From Yersinia alsatica (GTDB lineage: Bacteria > Pseudomonadota > Gammaproteobacteria > Enterobacterales > Enterobacteriaceae), in assembly GCF_902170305.1 (NCBI RefSeq), contig NZ_CABHWW010000034.1, forward strand, positions 21,076 to 85,075: a stretch of DNA of 64,000 nucleotides, read 5' to 3'. This document shows, piece by piece, positions 9,096-17,812 of this stretch. Position 1 is the first letter of the stretch. Each line of letters starts with the position of its first letter. The notes under the pieces are model-generated. The model saw only the letters and a program-made list of their open reading frames with translations, was not told the origin of the DNA and ran no database searches. Both the position numbers and the translations under genes were made by a program.

Positions 9096-10427
9096 ATGAG
9101 TCTGGATGCCGCTGTGACCGAAAAACGGACCCATGTCCGATATATAATATTATTAATTATCTTTATTGTAACTGCAATTAACTATGCTGACCGGGCAACA
9201 TTATCAATTGCAGGCACTGAAGTGGCAAAAGAGCTGCAATTAGATGCAGTTGCAATGGGATATATTTTCTCTGCTTTTGGTTGGGCTTACCTATTAATGC
9301 AAATACCCGGCGGCTGGTTGTTAGACCGTTACGGCTCAAAACGCGTTTATACCTATAGCCTGTTCTTCTGGTCGCTCTTTACCTTTACCCAAGGCTTTGT
9401 TGACATGTTCCCGATAGCTTATGCCGCTATCTCCATGTTTATCATGCGCTTTATGTTAGGTTTCGCTGAAGCGCCCTCCTTCCCGGCTAACGCCAGAATT
9501 GTTGCCGCCTGGTTCCCAACCAAAGAGAGAGGAACGGCATCGGCAATCTTTAACTCGGCCCAATATTTCTCGCTGGCTATCTTCTCTCCATTATTAGGTT
9601 ATTTAACCTTTGCCTGGGGCTGGCAGCATGTATTTACTGTCATGGGTGGGTTAGGTTTTGTATTAACCATTGCTTGGGTCAAATTTATTCATAACCCGAC
9701 AGATCATCCAGATATGTCAGCATCTGAACTGGAATATATCAAACAAGGTGGTGCAGTTGTTGATATGGACCACAAGAAAGCAGAGGGTCATAAAAGTGGT
9801 CCTAAATTAGATTATCTTAAGCAATTGCTAGCCAGTCGAATGATGTTGGGCGTATTTTTCGGCCAATACTTTATTAATACCATCACTTGGTTCTTCCTGA
9901 CCTGGTTCCCCATTTATTTAGTTCAAGATAAAGGGATGTCTATTTTAAAAGTTGGGATGGTGGCATCTATTCCAGCATTGTGCGGATTCGCCGGTGGGGT
10001 GTTAGGGGGCGTATTCTCTGATTCATTAATTAAACGAGGCCACTCACTGACTTTCGCACGTAAAGTCCCTATCGTGTTAGGCATGTTATTGGCATCAAGT
10101 ATTATTCTGTGTAACTACGTCGATAGTGATGTGGTGGTGGTTGCGCTGATGGCATTAGCCTTCTTTGGTAAAGGCTTTGGTGCCTTGGGCTGGCCGGTCA
10201 TTGCCGATACCGCGCCAAAAGAGATCGTCGGTCTGTGTGGTGGCTTGTTCAACGTATTTGGTAACGTGGCCTCTATCGTCACTCCGTTGGTCATCGGCTA
10301 TCTGGTGAAAGAATTACACTCCTTTAATGCCGCACTTATCTTTGTCGGTTGCTCGGCCATTATGGCGATGTTCTGCTACTTATTTGTTGTCGGCGATATC
10401 AAGCGATTGGAATTGAAAACAGTTTGA
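9096..10427 (+). CDS. garP: Galactarate/glucarate MFS transporter GarP
   Basis: Major-facilitator importer of galactarate, glucarate or glycerate (anion:cation symporter group), 443 residues with about twelve membrane segments. The sequence follows E. coli GarP/GudP closely: 'IFIVTAINYADRATLSIAG' in helix 1, 'MQIPGGWLLDRYGSKRVY' in the conserved loop 2-3 motif, 'GFAEAPSFPANARIVAAWFP', and the C-terminal 'VVGDIKRLELK'. An AGAGGG site precedes the ATG. It is 76 bases upstream of garD in the same direction. GudP is a close paralogue; the neighbouring garD supports GarP. Confidence 0.93.
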   Translation: MSLDAAVTEKRTHVRYIILLIIFIVTAINYADRATLSIAGTEVAKELQLDAVAMGYIFSAFGWAYLLMQIPGGWLLDRYGSKRVYTYSLFFWSLFTFTQGFVDMFPIAYAAISMFIMRFMLGFAEAPSFPANARIVAAWFPTKERGTASAIFNSAQYFSLAIFSPLLGYLTFAWGWQHVFTVMGGLGFVLTIAWVKFIHNPTDHPDMSASELEYIKQGGAVVDMDHKKAEGHKSGPKLDYLKQLLASRMMLGVFFGQYFINTITWFFLTWFPIYLVQDKGMSILKVGMVASIPALCGFAGGVLGGVFSDSLIKRGHSLTFARKVPIVLGMLLASSIILCNYVDSDVVVVALMALAFFGKGFGALGWPVIADTAPKEIVGLCGGLFNVFGNVASIVTPLVIGYLVKELHSFNAALIFVGCSAIMAMFCYLFVVGDIKRLELKTV

Positions 10428-10503
10428 TAGAACAAAAACAGGTGCCTCTGATGGGGTACTTGTTATTTAGAATGTATAAGATAAATATTATAAGGGTAAT
10501 ATT

Positions 10504-12069
10504 ATGAGCATGGGTCATAGTCCGGTAGAAAATCCGCTTTATATTAAAGTGCAGGATGCGGATAACGTTGCCATTGTGGTTAATAATAATGGGCTGTGTG
10601 CCGGCACCCGGTTTAAATGCGGTCTTGAACTTATTGAGCATGTGCCGCAAGGCCATAAAGTCGCCTTGGTTGATATCCCTAAAGGTGGCGCCATCATTCG
10701 CTATGCCGAAGTTATCGGGCTAGCGGTTCGCGATATTGCTCGTGGCGGCTGGATTGATGAGTCATTAGTCGAACTGCCCGCAGCTCCGGCGCTGGAAACC
10801 CTCCCTCTTGCCACGGCGGTCCCTGAGCCCCTACCACCACTGGCAGGCTATACTTTCGAGGGCTATCGCAATGCCGATGGCAGTGTCGGCACCAAAAATC
10901 TACTCGCGATTACCACCAGCGTGCATTGTGTCGCTGGTGTGGTGGATTATGTGGTCAATATTATTGAGCGCACCCTGCTACCCAAATACCCCAATGTTGA
11001 TGGTGTGGTCGCCCTGAATCACTTATATGGCTGTGGGGTGGCCATCAATGCACCGGCGGCAGTGGTGCCCATTCGCACCATCCATAATCTGGCACTCAAC
11101 CCCAATTTTGGCGGTGAAGTGATGGTGGTCGGCCTCGGTTGTGAAAAACTGCAACCCGAGCGGCTGCTGGAAGGCACCCCAGACGTACAAGTTATCTCAC
11201 TGGATGAGAGCAATATTGTGCGCTTACAGGATGAGAAACACGTCGGCTTCCGCTCCATGGTAGAAGATATTCTGCAAGTGGCTGAAAAGCATTTACAACG
11301 CCTAAATCTTCGCCAACGTGAAACCTGCCCGGCCTCAGAATTGGTGGTCGGTATGCAATGTGGCGGCAGCGATGCTTTCTCTGGCGTGACGGCTAACCCT
11401 GCGGTGGGCTATGCCTCTGACTTACTGGTGCGCTGTGGTGCCACCGTCATGTTCTCGGAAGTCACCGAAGTGCGCGATGCCATCCACCTGTTAACCCCAC
11501 GCGCCATTAATGAGGACGTGGGCAGAAGGCTGCTGGAAGAGATGAAATGGTACGATGACTATCTCGAAACCGGCAAAACTGACCGCAGTGCCAACCCTTC
11601 GCCGGGCAACAAAAAAGGCGGGCTGGCTAATGTGGTGGAAAAAGCGCTGGGCTCAATTGCCAAATCAGGTCGCAGCGCCATTGTTGAAGTGCTGTCACCG
11701 GGCCAACGCCCCACCAAGCGCGGGTTAATTTTCGCCGCAACACCGGCCAGTGATTTTGTGTGTGGCACCCAACAACTGGCCTCCGGCATTACCGTGCAGG
11801 TATTTACCACTGGGCGCGGCACACCTTATGGTCTGGCGGCAGTGCCGGTCATCAAAATGGCAACACGCACTGATCTGGCGAATCGCTGGCATGATTTGAT
11901 GGATATTGATGCTGGGACGATTGCCACCGGCGATGCCACTATCGAAGAAGTCGGTCAGCAATTATTTGAATTTATTCTGGATATTGCCAGTGACCGCAAA
12001 CGGACCTGGTCTGATCAATGGGGGCTACGCAATGCGCTGGCAGTGTTTAACCCGGCACCCGTGACCTAA
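10504..12069 (+). CDS. garD: Galactarate dehydratase GarD
   Basis: Dehydrates galactarate to 5-keto-4-deoxy-glucarate, the first committed step after uptake. The 521 residues match the UxaA/GarD family (E. coli 523): an N-terminal SAF-type domain ('[18 protein letters not shown]'-like, about residues 50-80) and a long C-terminal domain with '[13 protein letters not shown]', 'HLYGCGV' and '[19 protein letters not shown]', whose Cys and His residues are family-conserved. It follows garP and ends just before a good terminator. Co-transcription with garP is likely; in E. coli garD is a separate unit, so the order differs. Confidence 0.95.
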   Translation: MSMGHSPVENPLYIKVQDADNVAIVVNNNGLCAGTRFKCGLELIEHVPQGHKVALVDIPKGGAIIRYAEVIGLAVRDIARGGWIDESLVELPAAPALETLPLATAVPEPLPPLAGYTFEGYRNADGSVGTKNLLAITTSVHCVAGVVDYVVNIIERTLLPKYPNVDGVVALNHLYGCGVAINAPAAVVPIRTIHNLALNPNFGGEVMVVGLGCEKLQPERLLEGTPDVQVISLDESNIVRLQDEKHVGFRSMVEDILQVAEKHLQRLNLRQRETCPASELVVGMQCGGSDAFSGVTANPAVGYASDLLVRCGATVMFSEVTEVRDAIHLLTPRAINEDVGRRLLEEMKWYDDYLETGKTDRSANPSPGNKKGGLANVVEKALGSIAKSGRSAIVEVLSPGQRPTKRGLIFAATPASDFVCGTQQLASGITVQVFTTGRGTPYGLAAVPVIKMATRTDLANRWHDLMDIDAGTIATGDATIEEVGQQLFEFILDIASDRKRTWSDQWGLRNALAVFNPAPVT

Positions 12070-12088
12070 ATTATTCTGCATGATTATC

Positions 12089-12118
12089 AGGCCGGTAATC
12101 TACCGGCCTATTTTTCTT
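12089..12118 (+). terminator. Rho-independent terminator of garP-garD
   Basis: A perfect 9-bp stem (AGGCCGGTA/TACCGGCCT) with a 3-base loop, followed by ATTTTTCTT, 20 bases after the garD stop and just before convergent cdaR. Confidence 0.88.
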
Positions 12119-12137
12119 CTCTGCGACATCACCCGTG

Positions 12138-13295
12138 CTATTCCTGCTCACCTAACTGCAAAGCCACATATAGCAACAAGCGATCGTCAAAGTTTGCCAA
12201 ATCCAACCCTGTCAGCTCAGAAATACGATTTAGCCGATATTCCAAGGTATTGCGATGAATAAACAGTGCTTTTGCCGTAGCGGTGGGCTGCACATTATTA
12301 CGGAACCAACAGGCCAAGGTGCGGCGCAGCAAACCATTGCTGTCCATCGCCCGCAATTTGGCTAAGGGCAGTGCCAGTTCATTGGCTTGCCAACCGCCGC
12401 GTAAACTGTCGAGCAAAACCGGTAAAACCAGATCCTGATAATAGTAACTGCGCTGCTCCGGCATTCGCTGTTTCCCCACCGCCATCGTGGTACGGGCGGT
12501 GCGATATGAGCGAGCGATGCTGCCGGGGCCGGTGAAAAAATTACCCAAAGAGAGGCGCACCCGCAGGCGACCTCGCTCCGTCATACGCGAAAGCAGCGAC
12601 TCCATGCGCCGCCGATGATCGACGGCATCCCAACGGCCATGGCTATTCAGTGCCGGTTTCAGCACCACCATTTCAGTCAGGGAGACAATCGCAATCAGAT
12701 TGTTGCGCTCTGGCGTGGTCAACAAAGTTTGCAGCTCTTGCAATTCCGACATGGCGCTGTCGACACTGAGCTGACCGCTGTCTACATCCACCACCGCCAC
12801 AACGCGGGGCTCATTGATATCCACCCCAAGACGCTGCGCCCATTCAATCAGCGCCGGTGATATCTCTTCGGTGCGGATTAGGTTCAAGACTAGCTCTTCG
12901 CGCAAGCGGCTATCTTGCGCCAACAGGTGCACCAAGCGCGCCTGTTCCATCATCATTTCCGCCGCCATACACACCAGCTCGCCATACTGACGTAACTGGC
13001 CCGGATTCCCCGTCAGACCAATCACGCCAACAATTTCGCCCTCAAGGCGCAATGGCAGATTGATTCCGGGCTTCACGCCGTGTAATTGGCGCGCGACAGC
13101 TTCGTCAATGTCAACAATCCGGCCATGAGACAGCGACAACAGCGCGCCCTCATGTAGCTCACCGAGGCGCTCTTCATCACCGCTGCCAATAATCCGCCCT
13201 TTGCCATCCATCACATTAATATTGGTATCAATGATCTTCATGGTACGAGTGACAATATCCTGGGCTAGCCGGGGGTCGAGATTATAGACGCTCAT
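12138..13295 (-). CDS. cdaR: Sugar diacid regulator CdaR
   Basis: Transcription activator that senses galactarate, glucarate or glycerate and turns on gar and gud genes. The 385 residues start with a diacid-binding domain ('LDPRLAQDIVTRTMKIIDTNINVMD', residues 6-140). They end in a PucR-type helix-turn-helix ('FIHRNTLEYRLNRISELTGLDL', about residues 340-365). The gene lies between the garPD and garLRK units, next to all its expected targets; in E. coli it lies elsewhere. It is convergent with garD and follows garK in the same direction after a 245-base gap, suggesting its own promoter. Confidence 0.92.
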   Translation of the reverse strand: MSVYNLDPRLAQDIVTRTMKIIDTNINVMDGKGRIIGSGDEERLGELHEGALLSLSHGRIVDIDEAVARQLHGVKPGINLPLRLEGEIVGVIGLTGNPGQLRQYGELVCMAAEMMMEQARLVHLLAQDSRLREELVLNLIRTEEISPALIEWAQRLGVDINEPRVVAVVDVDSGQLSVDSAMSELQELQTLLTTPERNNLIAIVSLTEMVVLKPALNSHGRWDAVDHRRRMESLLSRMTERGRLRVRLSLGNFFTGPGSIARSYRTARTTMAVGKQRMPEQRSYYYQDLVLPVLLDSLRGGWQANELALPLAKLRAMDSNGLLRRTLACWFRNNVQPTATAKALFIHRNTLEYRLNRISELTGLDLANFDDRLLLYVALQLGEQE

Positions 13296-13486
13296 GAGTA
13301 AGACCTCAGTTTAGGCTAATGCACCAGCATATGTGGTCTGTAGTGGGATTACATTGGACAACTGCCCAATTTTGTAGTGCAAGAGAGAGAGTTGAGGCGA
13401 TGCTCACAAAAATGATAAATCAGGATGAGAATAGAGGGGAAAGAGTGATAACTGGCGGGCATTATCCGCAAACTCCCGATAAAGGG

Positions 13487-13514
13487 ATCAGGGCCAGCAA
13501 GTGTTAGCCCTGAT
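13487..13514 (-). terminator. Possible terminator after garK
   Basis: ATCAGGGC and GCCCTGAT form a perfect 8-bp stem 28 bases after the garK stop on the minus strand. The following CCCTTTATC lacks a good T-run, so termination may be partial. Confidence 0.45.
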
Positions 13515-13541
13515 GGATAAATGACGGTTATAAATAAATGA

Positions 13542-14690
13542 TTATGATTTAGCGGCAGCCATACCAATTGCCAATGTGGCAGCAATATTGCGCGCCGTCA
13601 TGAATACATTGTCGGCAGCATTATCCAACGCCTGCTCCAAGGTACAAATACTGTAAATCACACTAAATACGGCATCCAGACCATGTTCATACACCACATC
13701 CACATCGGCAGTCAGGCTACCTGCAATCCCAATCACCGGTTTGTTATAACGTTTGGCTACTCTGGCGACACCGATAGGCACCTTGCCGTGAATGGTTTGG
13801 CTATCAATCCGCCCTTCGCCAGTAATCACGAAAGTGGCATCGCGGACTAATGCATCCAGACCAAGGGCATCGGTCACAATATCAATCCCCGGACTTAACG
13901 TCGCCCCGCAAAAAGCCAGCAACGCCGCACCTAAGCCCCCTGCCGCTCCCGCACCTTCAACCTGATCAACATCAATATCCAGATAGCGCTTAATAACACT
14001 CGCGTAATGCAGCAATCCTTCATCCAGTTGAGTCACCATCGCCGGGGTGGCCCCCTTCTGCCGCCCGAAAATAGCCGAAGCCCCTTCACTGCCGGTCAGT
14101 GGATTAGTGACATCACAGGCAACATCGATTTGGCACTGTTTAATCCGCGGATCCAGCCCGGAAATATCAATTGAATCCAGCTCAGATAGCTTCCCGCCGC
14201 CGAAACCCATCTGCTTGCCATGCTTGTCTAATAATTTGACACCCAGCGCCTGCACCATCCCCGCGCCACCATCATTGGTCGCACTGCCACCGATTCCGAT
14301 AATGATATGTTTCACGCCCTGATCCAGCGCATTACAAATCAGTTCACCCGTGCCATAAGAGGTGGTTTTCAGTGGGTTGCGTAACTCTGGCGGGACCAGC
14401 TCCAGTCCACTGGCCGCAGCCATTTCAATAAATGCAGATTTTTCATCACCGGATATCCCGTAAAAGGCATCAACTTCTTCCCCTAACGGGCCGGTTACAT
14501 TGACCTTAATGATCCGCCCGGCAGTGGCGGCAACCATAGCTTCTACTGTGCCTTCGCCGCCATCAGCGACCGGCAACTTGATATATTGCGCATCAGGAAA
14601 CTGGGTACGAAAACCCGCTTCAATCTGCACCGCAACGTCCAACGCGGATAAACTTTCTTTATAAGAGTCCGGAGCGATGACTATTTTCAT
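13542..14690 (-). CDS. garK: Glycerate 2-kinase GarK
   Basis: Phosphorylates glycerate to 2-phosphoglycerate with ATP, the last step of galactarate breakdown, feeding glycolysis. The chosen ATG at 14690 gives 382 residues beginning MKIVIAPDSYKES, the family N-terminus; an in-frame start at 14741 would add a non-conserved tail running to garR. Family signatures include 'PVADGGEGTVEAMVAATAG', 'IGIGGSATNDGGAGMVQALG' and 'VITGEGRIDSQTIHGKVP'. The ribosome site is weak (GAGA about 12 bases upstream), so translation may depend on coupling to garR, which ends 54 bases upstream. Confidence 0.94.
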   Translation of the reverse strand: MKIVIAPDSYKESLSALDVAVQIEAGFRTQFPDAQYIKLPVADGGEGTVEAMVAATAGRIIKVNVTGPLGEEVDAFYGISGDEKSAFIEMAAASGLELVPPELRNPLKTTSYGTGELICNALDQGVKHIIIGIGGSATNDGGAGMVQALGVKLLDKHGKQMGFGGGKLSELDSIDISGLDPRIKQCQIDVACDVTNPLTGSEGASAIFGRQKGATPAMVTQLDEGLLHYASVIKRYLDIDVDQVEGAGAAGGLGAALLAFCGATLSPGIDIVTDALGLDALVRDATFVITGEGRIDSQTIHGKVPIGVARVAKRYNKPVIGIAGSLTADVDVVYEHGLDAVFSVIYSICTLEQALDNAADNVFMTARNIAATLAIGMAAAKS

Positions 14691-14744
14691 AAATGATTTA
14701 ATCTCATGAGCTATCCGATGCCGCACGGGCACCGGCACCACTGA

Positions 14745-15629
14745 TTAACGTGTCACTTCAACTTTAGCCAATTTCTCGTAATAGCAAGCCAATGCACTGT
14801 GGTCTGCGGTTCCCAGCCCATCGGCTTTCAATGCTTGCATCATCTCCATGACTGCGGCAGTTAACGGCAATTGTGCGCCGACACCGTGCGAGGTATCCAG
14901 GGCGTTAGCCAAATCTTTAATATGCAAATCAATGCGAAAACCCGGTTTGAAGTTACGATCCATCACCATCGGCGCTTTGGCTTCCAGCACGGTACTGCCC
15001 GCCAGGCCACCACGGATGGCCTGGAACACCAGATCCGGATTGACACCGGCTTTGGTCGCCAGTACCAAGGCTTCAGACATCGCGGCAATATTCAGCGCCA
15101 CCACCACCTGATTAGCCAGTTTAGTCACATTACCCGCACCAATATCACCAGTATGAACGACTGAGCCGCCCATGGCTTTCATCACCGCAAAACACTGGTC
15201 GAAAACCGCTTTATCGCCACCCACCATCACCGACAAAGTGCCATCGATCGCTTTCGGCTCACCACCACTGACGGGCGCATCCAGCATCGCAATCTGCTTT
15301 GCTGCCAGCGCTTCGCTGATTTCGCGGCTGACCAGCGGCGCAATCGAACTCATGTCAATCAGCACCGTACCCGGCTTCGCGCCTTCAATCACGCCATTCT
15401 CACCCAATACCACCTCCTTCACATGAGGCGAGTTAGGCAGCATGGTAATAATGATATCGCACTCTGCTGCCAGTGCTTTTGGCGTTGCCGCCGTGCTGGC
15501 ACCAGCACTGAGCAGCTCATCCAATACCGACGCATTCCGATCAAGGACAGTTAACGAGTAGCCCGCTTTCAGCAGATTCTTACTCATTGGTTTTCCCATA
15601 ATTCCTAAACCAATAAAGCCGATTTTCAT
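14745..15629 (-). CDS. garR: Tartronate semialdehyde reductase GarR
   Basis: NADH-dependent reductase that converts tartronate semialdehyde to D-glycerate. The 294 residues carry the dinucleotide-binding GLGIMGKPMSKNLLKAG at the N-terminus, the 'DAPVSGGEPKAIDGTLSVMVGG' substrate loop (about residues 117-138), and the catalytic lysine region 'GAGNVTKLANQ' (about residues 163-173) of the 3-hydroxyisobutyrate dehydrogenase family. GAGGAG lies close before the ATG. It sits between garL and garK in the pathway's operon. GlxR is a near paralogue; the operon supports GarR. Confidence 0.95.
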   Translation of the reverse strand: MKIGFIGLGIMGKPMSKNLLKAGYSLTVLDRNASVLDELLSAGASTAATPKALAAECDIIITMLPNSPHVKEVVLGENGVIEGAKPGTVLIDMSSIAPLVSREISEALAAKQIAMLDAPVSGGEPKAIDGTLSVMVGGDKAVFDQCFAVMKAMGGSVVHTGDIGAGNVTKLANQVVVALNIAAMSEALVLATKAGVNPDLVFQAIRGGLAGSTVLEAKAPMVMDRNFKPGFRIDLHIKDLANALDTSHGVGAQLPLTAAVMEMMQALKADGLGTADHSALACYYEKLAKVEVTR

Positions 15630-15698
15630 TTGTCACTCCTCAATTAAGTCGCCAGGCCGTCAATGCGGCGGCACTGAATAGTTAAAACAGGCCGAACA

Positions 15699-16469
15699 TT
15701 ATTTTTTAAATTTGTCGCACAATGCCTGGGTGGCACTGCGAAATACCCCCAAGTCACTTCCGACCGCCACAAAAGTTGCGCCCCATTCCAGATAACGGCG
15801 AGCATCAGCTTCTACCGGTGCCAGAATGCCGCTCGGCTTACCCTGTGCTTTAGCGCGGTCGAATATATGGCGAATTACTTTTTGCACTTCAGGATGGTTT
15901 GGCTGCCCCAAATAACCCAGCGCAGCAGAGAGGTCGCCCGGGCCGACAAAAATGCCATCCACACCATCAACGGCAGCAATAGCATCCAGATTATCCACCC
16001 CTTGCTGACTTTCGATTTGCACCAGTACGGTAATGTTGTCGTTAATGGTGGCGAAGTAATCCGGCACGGTGCCGTAATTATTGCCACGATGAGAGACCGA
16101 AACACCGCGAATACCTGCTGGCGGATAGCGGGTTGAGGCAACCGCACGAATAGCCTCTTCTTCACTTTCGACAAAAGGAATCAGGAAATTGTAGAAACCG
16201 ATATCCAGCAACCGCTTGATAATAATGGGTTCATTACAGGGTGCGCGGACAACTGGCGCGCTATTGCTGCCTTTCAGCGCCATTAACTGTGGGATAAATG
16301 TCGTGACGTCGTTCGGGGCATGTTCACCATCCAACACTAACCAATCGAAACCCGCCAGACCTAATACCTCGGCTGAAATATGATTTGCCAGCGCGCTCCA
16401 GCAACCAATCAAGGTTTGCCCTTGTTGTAGGTTGCGGCGGAACTGATTAGGATAATTTTGGAGACTCAT
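15699..16469 (-). CDS. garL: 2-dehydro-3-deoxyglucarate aldolase GarL
   Basis: Cleaves 5-keto-4-deoxy- or 2-keto-3-deoxy-glucarate to pyruvate and tartronate semialdehyde. The ATG at 16469 gives 256 residues, the E. coli length, with AAGGAT upstream; a TTG two codons earlier is less likely. It has the HpcH/HpaI class II aldolase features: '[15 protein letters not shown]' near residue 40, 'SRYPP'-like '[18 protein letters not shown]' near residue 125, '[19 protein letters not shown]' near residue 150, and '[14 protein letters not shown]'. First gene of the garL-garR-garK unit. Confidence 0.95.
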   Translation of the reverse strand: MSLQNYPNQFRRNLQQGQTLIGCWSALANHISAEVLGLAGFDWLVLDGEHAPNDVTTFIPQLMALKGSNSAPVVRAPCNEPIIIKRLLDIGFYNFLIPFVESEEEAIRAVASTRYPPAGIRGVSVSHRGNNYGTVPDYFATINDNITVLVQIESQQGVDNLDAIAAVDGVDGIFVGPGDLSAALGYLGQPNHPEVQKVIRHIFDRAKAQGKPSGILAPVEADARRYLEWGATFVAVGSDLGVFRSATQALCDKFKK

Positions 16470-16822
16470 TTTCAATCCTTATTCTACGATTCACGATAAT
16501 CATTATAGAAACCGCGTTCCAATAAACCATCGGGCAAAAGAACAGGAATAATGAGTTATTAACTTATCGTTATAGGCAGATGCACAATAAAATGCGCCCT
16601 GCTTCACAGACTGTGTCATGCTCGCAATGGCATCACTCATTCGGCGCTCTGGATGAGCAAAGGAGTAATGGCAAAGAGTTCACAAAATCTCGCCACAGTA
16701 GTGATAAGGTACAGAGTCAGCAGGTGGAGAGTGCTGTGGAGAGTGCTGATGTGTTTTGGGCTATTTGCACCATAGGCTGTGGTCAACCACACTTGCCAGA
16801 TAAGAAGTTGGAGGAGAGCAAC
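16470..16822. other. Divergent garL-yjdC promoter region
   Basis: A 353-base gap between garL (minus) and yjdC (plus). An open frame runs into yjdC from 16580, but its translation is low-complexity and unlike the TetR family, so it is treated as leader. A GGAGGAG ribosome site at 16810-16816 fixes the yjdC start. No named operator could be recognised. Confidence 0.6.
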
Positions 16823-17398
16823 GTGCAACGTGAACAAGTTTTAAGCAGTGCGCTCAATCTGTTAGAGCAGCAAGGGCTGGCAAATACCACGCTGGAGATG
16901 CTGGCAAAAGAAGTCTCGGTCGAAGTCAGTGATCTGGCCCGATTTTGGCCTGACCGCGAAGCATTATTGTATGATTGCCTGCGCTATCATGGTCAGCAAA
17001 TCGATACCTGGCGGCGTCAGTTGCAGTTGGACGAGACATTATCGCCCAAACAGAAGCTACTAGCGCGCTATCAAACACTGAGTGAACAAGTGCAAAATCA
17101 GCGCTATCCCGGCTGCCTGTTCATTGCTGCGTGCAGTTTCTATCCTGATGATGATCACCCCATTCACCAGTTAGCGGAGCAACAAAAACTCGCTTCATTG
17201 CACTATACTGAGGAGCTGCTGCAAGAGATGGATGCTGATGACGCCAGCATGGTGGCACAGCAGATGGAGCTGATTCTGGAAGGTTGCCTGAGCAAGCTAC
17301 TGGTTAAGCGCCAATTGGCAGATGTTGAAGTCGCCAAACGCTTGGCTGAAGATGTTTTGGACGTTGCCCAGTGCCGTAAAAATGGTGCGCTAAGCTAG
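16823..17398 (+). CDS. yjdC: TetR-family regulator YjdC
   Basis: Putative TetR-type DNA-binding regulator; targets unknown. The start is a GTG at 16823, seven bases after a strong GGAGGA site, giving 191 residues, exactly the E. coli YjdC length; a longer in-frame ATG at 16580 is rejected. The N-terminal helix-turn-helix (about residues 5-50) reads [18 protein letters not shown], and '[29 protein letters not shown]' and '[19 protein letters not shown]' follow E. coli YjdC. In E. coli it lies between dsbD and pheU; here it still abuts tRNA-Phe but is separated from dsbD. Confidence 0.92.
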   Translation: MQREQVLSSALNLLEQQGLANTTLEMLAKEVSVEVSDLARFWPDREALLYDCLRYHGQQIDTWRRQLQLDETLSPKQKLLARYQTLSEQVQNQRYPGCLFIAACSFYPDDDHPIHQLAEQQKLASLHYTEELLQEMDADDASMVAQQMELILEGCLSKLLVKRQLADVEVAKRLAEDVLDVAQCRKNGALS

Positions 17399-17502
17399 GC
17401 TGCTCTGAACAGAATTTTATGGCAATTACTCGGCATTTTTTCTTTTTTTGCCTGAAAAGAGAGCGATCAGCACAGTTTTAGTGGTTTTAAGCTATAAATC
17501 CG

Positions 17503-17531
17503 TTGACGATCAGCGGCCAATACGGTTTAAT
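17503..17531 (+). promoter_or_regulatory. Sigma-70 promoter of tRNA-Phe
   Basis: TTGACG at 17503-17508 and TTTAAT at 17526-17531 with 17-base spacing, followed by a GC-rich discriminator (GCGCCCCG) right before the tRNA. This arrangement is typical of stable-RNA promoters under stringent control. Confidence 0.8.
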
Positions 17532-17541
17532 GCGCCCCGTT

Positions 17542-17617
17542 GCCCGGATAGCTCAGTCGGTAGAGCAGGGGATTGAAAATCCCCGTGTCCTTGGTTCGAT
17601 TCCGAGTCCGGGCACCA
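17542..17617 (+). tRNA. pheU: tRNA-Phe (GAA)
   Basis: A 76-base tRNA with the CCA encoded. The acceptor stem pairs GCCCGGA with TCCGGGC, the D arm contains GCTCAGTCGGTAGAGC, the anticodon stem is GGGGA/TCCCC with the GAA anticodon at 17575-17577, and the T arm reads GGTTCGATTCC. It follows yjdC, as pheU does in E. coli. The 3' end from about 17597 is the integration site of the downstream island; the near copy lies at 63607-63626. The symbol follows E. coli synteny. Confidence 0.98.
17597..17617 (+). repeat. Left attachment site in tRNA-Phe 3' end
   Basis: The last 21 bases of the tRNA are repeated with a single base missing at 63607-63626. P4-type integrases use tRNA 3' ends in this way, and the integrase gene is adjacent, so these two copies probably bound the roughly 46-kb island. 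Confidence 0.85.
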
Positions 17618-17627
17618 AATTCATATC

Positions 17628-17654
17628 AACGGACCTCCACGGAGGTCCGTTTTT
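17628..17654 (+). terminator. Terminator of tRNA-Phe
   Basis: AACGGACCTC and GAGGTCCGTT form a perfect stem around CACG, followed by TTTTG, 10 bases after the tRNA. Confidence 0.92.
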
Positions 17655-17812
17655 GCATTCTAAGCCCTTACAAATCAACACCTCTACATTCCCTTAACTC
17701 CACCCAACTCAATCAACTTCAACCCGCATCAAGTCCCTTGCGAGGGTACAACTGAGGGTATAGTCTGATTCGATAAAATTTATACCCCTTTTACTATCAG
17801 GAGATACCGCCA

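Noticed and set aside
16580..16822. Longer start for the TetR regulator
   Set aside because: The extra 81 residues are unlike the family, and a GTG at 16823 with GGAGGA gives the E. coli length.
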